Shown: positions 40,900 to 48,375 of the stretch, piece after piece | Layout: each line of letters begins with the position of its first letter | Position numbering within the stretch: position 1 is the stretch's first letter | From: Patulibacter medicamentivorans | GTDB lineage: Bacteria; Actinomycetota; Thermoleophilia; Solirubrobacterales; Solirubrobacteraceae | Direction: 5' to 3' | Assembly (NCBI RefSeq): GCF_000240225.1 | Contig: NZ_AGUD01000006.1 | Coordinates: forward strand, 36,108-100,107 | DNA: 64,000 nt | The notes under the pieces: model-generated | Databases searched by the model: none | What the model was told of the DNA's origin: nothing | Seen by the model: the letters and a program-made list of their open reading frames with translations, nothing else | Made by a program: the position numbers and the translations under genes

Positions 40900-41723
40900 C
40901 CCCGTTCCGCGCCTCGGCCGCTCTGACCGAGCGGTGGGAGCACTTCGACTTCGCGATCGCCGATGGCGTCGCGACCGTCACCTTCAACCGCCCCGACAAG
41001 CTCAACGCGCTGACGTTCGAGGCCTACGCCGATCTGCGGGACCTGGCCGCCGAGCTGCCTCACCGCGGCGACGCCCGCGTGCTGGTGCTGCGCGGCGCGG
41101 GCCGCGCCTTCTGCTCGGGCGGGGACGTCGAGGAGATCATCGGCGAGCTGCGGAAGTTCTCCTCGACCGAGCTGCTCGAGTTCACGCGGATGACCGGCGC
41201 CGCCGTCCGCGGCCTGCGCGAGCTGTCGCTGCCCGTGATCGCTGCCGTCAACGGCGTCGCCGCCGGGGCCGGCACGGTCCTCGCGCTGGCCAGCGACTTC
41301 CGGATCCTCGGCGCCTCGGCCAGCTTCGCCTTCCTCTTCACGCGGGTCGGGCTGGCCGGCGCCGACATGGGCTCCGCCTACCTGCTGCCGCGGATCGTCG
41401 GCCTCGGCCGCGCGACCGAGCTGCTGACCCTCGGCGACCGGATCGACGCCCAGCGGGCCTACGAGATCGGCCTGGCGACCGAGGTCGTCGAGGACGACGA
41501 GCTGGGTGCCCGCGCCGAGGCGCTCGCCCGGCGGCTGGCCGACGGGCCCGCCCAGGCGTTCGGGGTCACCAAGAGCCTGCTCGTCCGCGAGCAGGACATG
41601 GACCTGGCCGGCGCGATCGAGCTGGAGGCACAGGCGCAGGCGCTGCTGATGCGCTCCGACGACCACCACGAGTTCCTGGACGCCTGGCGCGAGAAGCGCC
41701 GGCCCGAATGGAAGGGACGCTGA
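40896..41723 (+). CDS. Enoyl-CoA hydratase/isomerase family protein
   Basis: 275-aa crotonase. Seen: FNRPDKLNALTFEAY, FCSGGDVEEIIGEL, and AAVNGVAAGAGTVLALASDFRIL. The usual hydratase glutamate segment PGxGGTQRL is replaced by GLAGADMGSAYLLPRIVGLG, so it is not a standard hydratase: an isomerase, a C-C or thioester hydrolase, or a ring hydrolase is possible. Similar members sit in arene-CoA clusters. ATGA overlap with the SDR; 3 nt before the RidA gene. Confidence 0.88.
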   Translation: MTPFRASAALTERWEHFDFAIADGVATVTFNRPDKLNALTFEAYADLRDLAAELPHRGDARVLVLRGAGRAFCSGGDVEEIIGELRKFSSTELLEFTRMTGAAVRGLRELSLPVIAAVNGVAAGAGTVLALASDFRILGASASFAFLFTRVGLAGADMGSAYLLPRIVGLGRATELLTLGDRIDAQRAYEIGLATEVVEDDELGARAEALARRLADGPAQAFGVTKSLLVREQDMDLAGAIELEAQAQALLMRSDDHHEFLDAWREKRRPEWKGR

Positions 41724-41726
41724 ACG

Positions 41727-42140
41727 ATGGCCAACGAGATCGTCACCGCGCCCGGCCTGGCGCCGTCCAGCGGCTATGCCCACGCGGTCGTCGCCGGTCC
41801 CGGCCGGACCGTCTACCTGGGCGGGCAGACCGCGCTCGATGCCGACAACCAGATCGTCGGAGAGACGCTGGTCGCGCAGTTCGACCAGGCCGCGGCGAAC
41901 GTCGTCGAGGCGCTGGCCGCCGCCGGCGGAGCGCCCGAGCACCTGGTCTCGCTCCAGATCTTCGTCACCGACGTCGTCGACTACCGGCTCCACGCTCGCG
42001 AGATCGGCGCCGCCTGGCGCGCCCGCTTCGGCCGCCACTTCCCGGCGATGGGCCTGTTCGGCGTCACCCGGCTGTTCGACCACGACGCTCGGATCGAGCT
42101 GATGGGGATCGCCGTCGTGCCGGAAGGGGCGGCGGCGTGA
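41727..42140 (+). CDS. RidA (YjgF/YER057c/UK114) family protein
   Basis: 137-aa trimeric-type RidA fold protein; the family hydrolyses enamines/imines to ketones plus ammonia. Seen: VYLGGQTALDADNQIVG, NVVEALAAAGGAPEHLVSLQIFV, and the end RIELMGIAVV. The arginine that binds the substrate carboxylate in archetypal RidA (context PARSCV) is absent: the segment here reads PAMGLFGVTRLF. The gene lies inside the operon that encodes an aminobenzoyl-CoA-type monooxygenase, whose product would be an enamine CoA ester, so a deaminase role is plausible. Confidence 0.88.
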   Translation: MANEIVTAPGLAPSSGYAHAVVAGPGRTVYLGGQTALDADNQIVGETLVAQFDQAAANVVEALAAAGGAPEHLVSLQIFVTDVVDYRLHAREIGAAWRARFGRHFPAMGLFGVTRLFDHDARIELMGIAVVPEGAAA

Positions 42141-43315
42141 GCGTCGACCTGCCGGTGCTCGACGCGCACCTGTCCGACGACGAGCGCGCGCTGCTGCGCG
42201 ACTGCCTGCGGATCGCCCGCGACGAACTGGCCCCGATCGCCGAGGCCGGCGAGGAGGGCCGCGTCAACGGCGAGCTGCTGCGAGCGCTGGCCGGCCACGG
42301 CCTCTTCGACCGGCTCTACGCGCGGGACGAGGACGGCTGGCGCGGCGACGTCTCCGCGCTCGACCTCTGCCTGATCCGCGAGGGCCTGGCCCGCGGCAGC
42401 ACCGAGGCCGAGACGGCGTTCGCCGTCCAGGGCCTGGGTTCGTTCCCGCTGCTGCAGTCCGGCACCGCCGCCGCCCGCGACCGCTGGGTCCCGGGGCTGG
42501 CCGCCGGCGAGTACGCCGCCGCCTTCGCGCTCAGCGAGCCGGAGGCCGGCAGCGACGTCGCCTCGCTCGCGCTGCGGGCCACGCCCGACGGCGATGGCTT
42601 CCGCCTCAGCGGCGAGAAGATCTGGATCTCGAACGCGCCCGACGCCGGCGTCTACACGGTCTTCGCCCGCACCACCCCGGGTGCCGGGGCGCGCGGCCTG
42701 ACCGCCTTCGTCGTCCCCGCCGACAGCCCCGGGCTGCACGGCGAGCGGCTCGAGCTGGTCGCGCCGCACCCGGTCGGTCACCTGTTCTTCGACGACGTCC
42801 CCGTCGCCGCCGACCAGATCCTCGGCGAGGTCGATCGCGGGTTCGCGGTCGCGATGCGGACGCTCGACCTGTTCCGGCCGAGCGTCGGCGCGTTCGCCGT
42901 CGGCATGGCGCGCGCCGCGCTCGACGAGGCGGTCGTCCACGGTCGCGAGCGCCACGCGTTCGGGCGGCCGCTCAAGGATTTCCAGGCGGTCTCGCACCGC
43001 CACGCCGACATCGCCGCCCGCGTCCAGGGCGCGCGGCTGCTCGTCCACCACGCCGCCCGGGCCTACGACGCCGGCGTGCGGCCGGTGACCCAGGCCGCGG
43101 CGATGGCGAAGCTGGTCGCGACCGAGGTCGCGCAGGAGGCGGTCGACGCCGCGATCCAGACCCTCGGCGCCCGTGGCCTGCAGCGCGGGCACCGGCTCGA
43201 GCACCTGTACCGCGAGGTCCGCGCGCCGCGGATCTACGAGGGCGCGTCCGAGATCCAGCGGGAGATCATCGCCCGCGGGCTGTTCGCGGCCGACCAGAAC
43301 GAGGAGGCACGATGA
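42137..43315 (+). CDS. Acyl-CoA dehydrogenase
   Basis: 392-aa FAD enzyme. Seen: FALSEPEAGSDVASLALRA (FAD/substrate loop), GEKIWISNAPDAGVYTVFAR, FGRPLKDFQAVSHRHADIA, and YREVRAPRIYEGASEIQREI, where the catalytic glutamate of the EGxxEIQ motif is present. GTG at 42137 overlaps the RidA stop (GTGA). Expected to oxidise an acyl-CoA, or to act on a cyclohexene-CoA, in the pathway made by this operon. Confidence 0.9.
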   Translation: MSVDLPVLDAHLSDDERALLRDCLRIARDELAPIAEAGEEGRVNGELLRALAGHGLFDRLYARDEDGWRGDVSALDLCLIREGLARGSTEAETAFAVQGLGSFPLLQSGTAAARDRWVPGLAAGEYAAAFALSEPEAGSDVASLALRATPDGDGFRLSGEKIWISNAPDAGVYTVFARTTPGAGARGLTAFVVPADSPGLHGERLELVAPHPVGHLFFDDVPVAADQILGEVDRGFAVAMRTLDLFRPSVGAFAVGMARAALDEAVVHGRERHAFGRPLKDFQAVSHRHADIAARVQGARLLVHHAARAYDAGVRPVTQAAAMAKLVATEVAQEAVDAAIQTLGARGLQRGHRLEHLYREVRAPRIYEGASEIQREIIARGLFAADQNEEAR

Positions 43316-45705
43316 GGATCGCCGTCTGCGGCGGCGGGCCCGGCGGCCTGTACTCCGCGATCCTGCTGCGCAAGCTCGGCCACGACGTCGACGTCTGGGA
43401 GCGCAACGCAGCCGACGACACGTTCGGCTTCGGCGTCGTCTTCAGCGACGAGACGATGTCGGCCTTCGAGGTCTCCGACCCGACGAGCTTCGCCCGGATC
43501 GTCGAGCGCTTCGCGCACTGGTCCGACATCGACGTCCACTACCGCGGCGCCACGCTGCGGTCGGGCGGCCACGGCTTCTCCGCCCTCAGCCGCAAGGTCC
43601 TGCTGGGCCTGCTGCAGGAGCGCGCGGTCGAGCTCGGCGCGGCGGTGCGCTTCAGCCAGGAGCACCCGCCGATCGAGCGGCTGTCGGCCGAGTACGACCT
43701 GGTGATCGCCTGCGACGGCGTCAACAGCGCCGTGCGCGCCGCGCGGGAGCAGGCGTTCGGCACGACGCTCGACCCGCGGCGCAGCCGCTACATGTGGCTG
43801 GCCACCGACCTGGTCTTCGACGCCTTCACCTTCCACGTCCTGGAGACCGAGCACGGGGTCCTGCAGGTCCACGGCTACCCGTTCGACGACCGGTCGAGCA
43901 CCTTCATCGTCGAGACCGACGAGCGCACCTGGCGCGCCGAGGGGCTCGACGCGGCCGAGCACGCCGATCTGCCCCCGGGCGCCAGCGACGAGGCGAGCAT
44001 CGAGCGCTGCCGCGAGCTGTTCGCGCCGATGCTCGAGGGCCACTCGCTGTTCGGCAACAACTCGAAGTGGCTGCGCTTCACCACCGTCCGCAACGCCCAC
44101 TGGCACGACGGCAACGTCGTCCTGCTCGGCGACGCCGCGCATACCGCGCACTTCTCGATCGGCTCCGGCACGAAGCTGGCGATGGAGGACGCGATCGCGC
44201 TGGCCTGGGCGGTCCACGACCACGGCGAGGACGGCGTCGACGCGGCGCTGGCCGCCTACGAGGCGGACCGCCGCCCGGTCGTCGAGAGCACTCAGCGGGC
44301 CGCCCAGGCCAGCCTCGAGTGGTTCGAGGAGATCGCTCGCTACGTCGGCCAGCCGCCGCGCCAGTTCGCGTTCAACCTGCTGACCCGCAGCCGCCGGATC
44401 ACCTACGACAACCTGCGCGTGCGGGACGAGTCCTTCGTCGACGGCTGCGACCACGAGCTCGTGGGCGACGACGCGCCGGGCTCGACCAACGGCGGCCGTC
44501 CGGAGCCGGCCCCCCATCGGCCGCCGATGTTCCTCCCCTATCGGCTGCGCGACCTGCGGCTGGAGAACCGCGTCGTCATCTCGCCGATGGACATGTACAG
44601 CGCGGTCGACGGCACGATCGGCGACTTCCACCTGGTGCACCTGGGCAGCCGCGGGATCGGCGGCGCCGGGTTGGTGATGAGCGAGATGATCTGCGTCTCG
44701 GAGCAGGGGCGGATCACGCCCGGCTGCGCCGGCCTCTACCGCGACGACCAGGTCGAGGGTTGGCGGCGCGTGGTCGACTTCGTCCACGGGCACGGTCGGG
44801 CGCGGATCGGCGCGCAGATCGGCCACAGCGGCCGCAAGGGCTCGACCAAGCTGCTCTGGGAGGGCTCGGACGAGCCGCTCGACGGCGACAACTGGGAGGT
44901 CGTCGCTCCGTCCCCGATCCCCTGGGCGGCGCGCAACCAGACCCCGGTCGAGATCGACCGGGCCGGGATGGAGCGGGTCCGCGACGAGTTCGTCGCGGCC
45001 ACCCGCCGGGCCGCCGAGGCGGGCTTCGACCTGCTCGAGGTCCACCTGGCCCACGGCTACCTGCTGTCGTCGTTCCTCTCGCCGCTGACCAACCGGCGGA
45101 CCGACGAGTACGGCGGCGACCTGGCCGCCCGCGCCCGCTTCCCGCTCGAGGTCGTCGACGCCTGCCGCGCCGCGTGGCCGGCCGATCGTCCGCTGTCGGT
45201 CCGGATCTCGGCCACCGACTGGGCCCCCGGCGGGTTCACCGGCGACGACGCGGTCGAGCTGTCGGCGCTGCTCCAGCGGCACGAGGTCGACATCGTGCAT
45301 GTCTCGACCGGCCAGGTCTGGGCCGAGCAGCGCCCCGCCTACGGCCGCAGCTACCAGACGCCGTTCGCCGACCGGATCCGGCACGAGGTCGGCATCCCGA
45401 CGATCGCCGTCGGCGCGATCTCCAGCGCCGAGGACGTCAACACGACGATCCTCGCCGGCCGCGCCGACCTCTGCGCGCTCGGCCGCCCGCACCTCTACGA
45501 CCCGTACTGGACGCTCCACGCCCAGGCCCAGCAGGGATACCGCGGCGACCCCTGGATCCCGCAGTACCGCTCGGGCCGCCGGCCGCCGAACGACGGGACG
45601 CTGGCGGCGAAGACGATGCCCCGATCGTTCGACGAGGCGGCGGTCGCGCACGGCTGGCGCCCGGTCGCGGCGAGCGGTGCGAGCCGGCCGGGGGGCGCGC
45701 AGTAG
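43312..45705 (+). CDS. Bifunctional FAD monooxygenase/old yellow enzyme fusion (2-aminobenzoyl-CoA monooxygenase/reductase-like)
   Basis: 797-aa two-domain flavoprotein. Residues 1-390: class A monooxygenase with VCGGGPGGLYSAILLRKLG, IACDGVNSAVRAAR and VVLLGDAAHTAHFSIGSG, the salicylyl-CoA 5-hydroxylase type. Residues 405-775: old-yellow-enzyme domain with NRVVISPMDMYSA, IGAQIGHSGRKGS, HLAHGYLLSSFLSPLTNRR and an FMN-binding VGAISSAED. This fusion is the architecture of 2-aminobenzoyl-CoA monooxygenase/reductase, which hydroxylates and then reduces (dearomatises) the arene-CoA. ATGA overlap with the acyl-CoA dehydrogenase. Substrate here could also be salicylyl-CoA or another CoA ester. Confidence 0.87.
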   Translation: MRIAVCGGGPGGLYSAILLRKLGHDVDVWERNAADDTFGFGVVFSDETMSAFEVSDPTSFARIVERFAHWSDIDVHYRGATLRSGGHGFSALSRKVLLGLLQERAVELGAAVRFSQEHPPIERLSAEYDLVIACDGVNSAVRAAREQAFGTTLDPRRSRYMWLATDLVFDAFTFHVLETEHGVLQVHGYPFDDRSSTFIVETDERTWRAEGLDAAEHADLPPGASDEASIERCRELFAPMLEGHSLFGNNSKWLRFTTVRNAHWHDGNVVLLGDAAHTAHFSIGSGTKLAMEDAIALAWAVHDHGEDGVDAALAAYEADRRPVVESTQRAAQASLEWFEEIARYVGQPPRQFAFNLLTRSRRITYDNLRVRDESFVDGCDHELVGDDAPGSTNGGRPEPAPHRPPMFLPYRLRDLRLENRVVISPMDMYSAVDGTIGDFHLVHLGSRGIGGAGLVMSEMICVSEQGRITPGCAGLYRDDQVEGWRRVVDFVHGHGRARIGAQIGHSGRKGSTKLLWEGSDEPLDGDNWEVVAPSPIPWAARNQTPVEIDRAGMERVRDEFVAATRRAAEAGFDLLEVHLAHGYLLSSFLSPLTNRRTDEYGGDLAARARFPLEVVDACRAAWPADRPLSVRISATDWAPGGFTGDDAVELSALLQRHEVDIVHVSTGQVWAEQRPAYGRSYQTPFADRIRHEVGIPTIAVGAISSAEDVNTTILAGRADLCALGRPHLYDPYWTLHAQAQQGYRGDPWIPQYRSGRRPPNDGTLAAKTMPRSFDEAAVAHGWRPVAASGASRPGGAQ

Positions 45706-45766
45706 CCCGCGGCCGCCGACGACTCGCCGAGCACCGCTGGCCGGCCGACGTCACCGCGAGCGGCGG

Positions 45767-45772
45767 TAGCAT
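45767..45772 (+). promoter_or_regulatory. -10 element of leaderless TetR gene
   Basis: TAGCAT, 6 nt before ATG 45779; no Shine-Dalgarno precedes the start. Confidence 0.45.
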
Positions 45773-45778
45773 CCGTCG

Positions 45779-46399
45779 ATGAGCTTCTCGGCGAGCATCG
45801 CGCACGCCGGCGTCCTCGAGCCGGGCCGGAAGTCGTTCTCCCCGCGCCAGCAGGAGGTGCTCGACGTCGTCGAGCGGGTCTTCCTCCGCGAGGGCATACG
45901 CGCGGTGCGGATGGCCAAGCTCGCCGACGAGGCCCAGTGCTCGCGCAGCACCCTCTACGAGCTGGCCGCCAGCAAGGAGGATCTCCTCCTGCTCGTCCTC
46001 GACCGCATGATGCGGCGCACCGTCCAGCGTGCCGGGGACGCGATCCGCGAGGCTCCGGGCCCGGTCGACCAGGTCCGCGCGATGCTCACGAGCGGCGCGC
46101 TCGGCTTCTCCGCGCTGGGCCCGAACTTCCTCGACGCGATCCGTGGATACCCGCCCGCGCGCCTGCTCTTCGACCGCTGGATCGCCGTCGGCCGCGACGC
46201 GCTCGAACGGATGATCGACGAGGCCGTCCGCGCCCGGGAGTTCCGCCCCGTCAACGCCGCCGTCGTCGCCGAGGGGATGTTCGCCGTCGTCATGCGCTTC
46301 ACCGATCCGGAGTTCGCGCGCTCGACCAGGGTCAGCGCCAGCGACGGGCTCGCCCAGCTCGTCGACGTGCTCCTCGACGGCCTGCGCCCGCGATCGTAG
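45779..46399 (+). CDS. TetR family regulator, paralogue of the one at 34245
   Basis: 206-aa TetR repressor; HTH AQCSRSTLYELAASKEDLLL. Shares an N-terminal extension, HTH, and most of the ligand domain with the protein at 34245-34862, indicating gene duplication. It follows the monooxygenase fusion by 73 nt on the same strand, with its own leaderless-type -10. Probably the pathway-specific repressor of the symmetric promoter at 40063-40094, by position only. Confidence 0.88.
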   Translation: MSFSASIAHAGVLEPGRKSFSPRQQEVLDVVERVFLREGIRAVRMAKLADEAQCSRSTLYELAASKEDLLLLVLDRMMRRTVQRAGDAIREAPGPVDQVRAMLTSGALGFSALGPNFLDAIRGYPPARLLFDRWIAVGRDALERMIDEAVRAREFRPVNAAVVAEGMFAVVMRFTDPEFARSTRVSASDGLAQLVDVLLDGLRPRS

Positions 46400-46772
46400 G
46401 GCGGCCCCGCCCGACCCGCGTCCCTTTCCGACGCCGAAGTCGTGCAAAAGCGGTCAAGTCGGCCCTGTCGTCGGCGGGCGCGACGGCCGCCGAGCGGTGG
46501 ACGTCCAAGGCCGACTACGGGAGGGACTGATCGGCCGCGTCGCCGCGGTCGCCCTCGGCGGCGTCGCCGACGAGCGCTCCCAGCTGATGATCGACGGGTG
46601 GCTGGGGTTCGTCGAGCGGCTGGTCCGCACCAGGGTCGCCGGGGCCGGCGACGTCGGCGACCTGGCGACGACGCTGAAGGACGGGCTGCGGCGGCTCCTG
46701 TAGTCCGCCGACCGGGCCGGCCAGGGTCGCGCGGCGTCGTGGCCGGCCCGCCTGGGCACGCGGCGGCGCAGG
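46400..46772. other. Intergenic region with a probable gene remnant
   Basis: 373 nt between the TetR stop and the convergent sigma-factor stop. Apart from the remnant at 46497-46703 I see no promoter, repeat or RNA feature here. A small hairpin-prone GC block follows at 46705-46770. Confidence 0.4.
46497..46703 (+). pseudogene. Possible remnant of a regulator C-terminus (TetR-like), 68 codons
   Basis: The frame reads GRVAAVALGGVADERSQLMI, then GWLGFVERLVRTRV and a C-terminal LATTLKDGLRRLL. The spacing of a small hydrophobic helix, GWLGFVE and a final short amphipathic helix resembles TetR C-termini. There is no matching N-terminal half in this frame; a different frame upstream (ending at 46530) continues the same composition, as a frameshifted decaying gene would. 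It may equally be a chance ORF. Confidence 0.3.
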
Positions 46773-47651
46773 TCACCGCGCGAGCCTCGCGATGTCGAGC
46801 CGCGCGAGGCGCCCCGGGTCGGCCAGGATGTCGATCGCGACGATCCGCCGGCCGCGGATCGTGTAGGCGCCGACGGCGGACGGCCTGCCGTCCTGGAGCG
46901 TCACGACGCCGACGACCCCGTTGATCAGGGCCGGGCGGATGTCGAGGTCGCGCCGCTGGTAGTCCGATGCCTGGCGGGCGACCGTCTCGGCGCCGCGGAT
47001 GACCTGGACGCCGCCGGACGCTCCGAGGTCGGCGCGCAGGACGACGTCGGGGTCGAGCAGGCCGACGAGCGCCGCCAGGTCGCCGTCGCGCGCGGCGGCG
47101 CGGAACGCGGCCGTCACCTCGCGCTGGGTCGCGAGGTCTGCGTCGGGCTCCGTCGGCGCGCTCCGCACGCGGCGGCGCGCGCGGCTCGCGAGCTCGCGGG
47201 CGGCGTCGGGCGACCGGTCGACGACGCGCCCGATCTCGTCGAACGGGATCGCGAACAGGTCGTGGAGCACGAACGCGATCCGCTCGGCTGGGCTGAGGGT
47301 CGACAGCACGACCAGCAGCGCGAGCCCGACCGAGTCGGCGATCAGCGCCTCGTGCTCGGGGTGGGTGCCGTCGGGGGCGTCGACGATCGGCTCCGGCAGT
47401 CGCAGCTCGAGCGGCTCCTCGCCGCGCCTCTCGCGCGAGCGCAGCATGTCCAGCGACAGCCGCGCGACGACCGTCGTGAGCCAGGCGCGCAGGTTCTCGA
47501 CCTCGTCGACCTCGCTGCGGTGCAGGCGCAGCCACGCCTCCTGGACCGCGTCGTCGGCGTCGCTCAGCGATCCGAGCATCCGGTACGCCACGCCGCGCAG
47601 GTGGCCGCGGTGCTGCTCGAACTCCTCGGAGAGCCGTTGCTGCTCGGTCAT
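46773..47651 (-). CDS. ECF sigma factor of the SigJ/ECF41 type with SnoaL-like C-terminal domain
   Basis: 292-aa sigma factor. Region 2 about 10-80 (YRMLGSLSDADDAVQEAWLR; LRAWLTTVVARLSLDMLRSR), region 4 about 110-165 (LSPAERIAFVLHDLFAIPFDEIG), then a fused SnoaL-like domain about 175-292 (AALVGLLDPDVVLRADLGASG). ECF41 factors are controlled by this domain rather than by an anti-sigma factor, and typically drive one adjacent redox gene. ATG 47651. The divergent FMN reductase gene carries a matching promoter, so it is the probable target. Confidence 0.9.
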   Translation of the reverse strand: MTEQQRLSEEFEQHRGHLRGVAYRMLGSLSDADDAVQEAWLRLHRSEVDEVENLRAWLTTVVARLSLDMLRSRERRGEEPLELRLPEPIVDAPDGTHPEHEALIADSVGLALLVVLSTLSPAERIAFVLHDLFAIPFDEIGRVVDRSPDAARELASRARRRVRSAPTEPDADLATQREVTAAFRAAARDGDLAALVGLLDPDVVLRADLGASGGVQVIRGAETVARQASDYQRRDLDIRPALINGVVGVVTLQDGRPSAVGAYTIRGRRIVAIDILADPGRLARLDIARLAR

Positions 47652-47652
47652 C

Positions 47653-47679
47653 GGTCACGTTCCCCGGTCGCGGCACGTC
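47653..47679 (+). promoter_or_regulatory. Candidate ECF41-dependent promoter of the FMN reductase gene
   Basis: GGTCACG (47653-47659) and CGTC (47676-47679) are separated by 16 nt. ECF41 targets are described as TGTCACA at -35 and CGTC at -10, so both elements match closely. The leader to GTG 47752 would be about 65 nt and has a CAGGAGTCC Shine-Dalgarno. Confidence 0.55.
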
Positions 47680-47751
47680 ATACCAGTGAGACGGATCGGC
47701 GGCCGCCGACGTGACGGCGCCCGCGACCTCCCACGACGAACAGGAGTCCAG

Positions 47752-48375
47752 GTGACCCGCATTCTCGGCCTGTCCGGCAGCCTCCGCGCCGGCTCGTACA
47801 ACAGGCAGCTGCTCGAGATCGCCGCCGACCGCGCGCCGGAGGGCGTCCAGGTCGACGTCCACCCGCTCGGCGAGGTGCCGCTGTTCGACGAGGACCTCGA
47901 CGGCGCCGACGTGCCTGCCGCGGCGGCCGCGCTGCGCGATGCGGTCGCCGCCGCCGACGCGGTCCTGATCGCTACCCCGGAGAACAACCGCTCGCTGCCC
48001 GCGGTCCTGAAGAACGCGATCGACTGGCTCTCGCGGCCGTGGCAGGCGAACGCGCTGATCGACAAGCCGGTGGCGGTCATCGGCACCTCGCTCGGCCCCG
48101 AGGGCGGCGCACGGACGCACGACCTGGTCCGCGAGCTGGCCGGCGCGATCGGCGGCGCGGTCGTCGAGCAGGCGCGGCTCTCGGTGCCGCGGTCGCTCTC
48201 GCGGTTCGCCGACGTCGATCCGCGCGACGACGTCGAGGTCGCCGACCAGGTCGCTCAGGCGGTCGCGACGCTCGCCGCGGCGGTGCCGGTGCCCGAGAGG
48301 ACCTACGGCGACGTCCCGCCGCCGGCCTCCGCCGCAGGGCTCGCGACCTCCCGGCGCCGCCGGCGCCAGGCCTAG
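47752..48375 (+). CDS. NAD(P)H-dependent FMN reductase (flavodoxin-like quinone reductase)
   Basis: 207-aa protein with ILGLSGSLRAGSYNRQLLEI (FMN phosphate loop) at the N-terminus, ATPENNRSLPAVLKNAIDWL, and VAVIGTSLGPEGGARTHDLV. These are the signatures of the ChrR/azoreductase-like family that reduces quinones, chromate or flavins. The tail after residue 185 is Pro/Arg-rich and unusual. Divergent from the ECF41 sigma gene, which probably transcribes it. Its TAG stop and that of the convergent serine-hydrolase gene share one CTAG. Confidence 0.88.
   Translation: MTRILGLSGSLRAGSYNRQLLEIAADRAPEGVQVDVHPLGEVPLFDEDLDGADVPAAAAALRDAVAAADAVLIATPENNRSLPAVLKNAIDWLSRPWQANALIDKPVAVIGTSLGPEGGARTHDLVRELAGAIGGAVVEQARLSVPRSLSRFADVDPRDDVEVADQVAQAVATLAAAVPVPERTYGDVPPPASAAGLATSRRRRRQA

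Noticed and set aside
43312..45705. Two separate genes (monooxygenase and OYE)
   Set aside because: One uninterrupted frame with a linker and no internal stop or start signal; the fusion is a known architecture.
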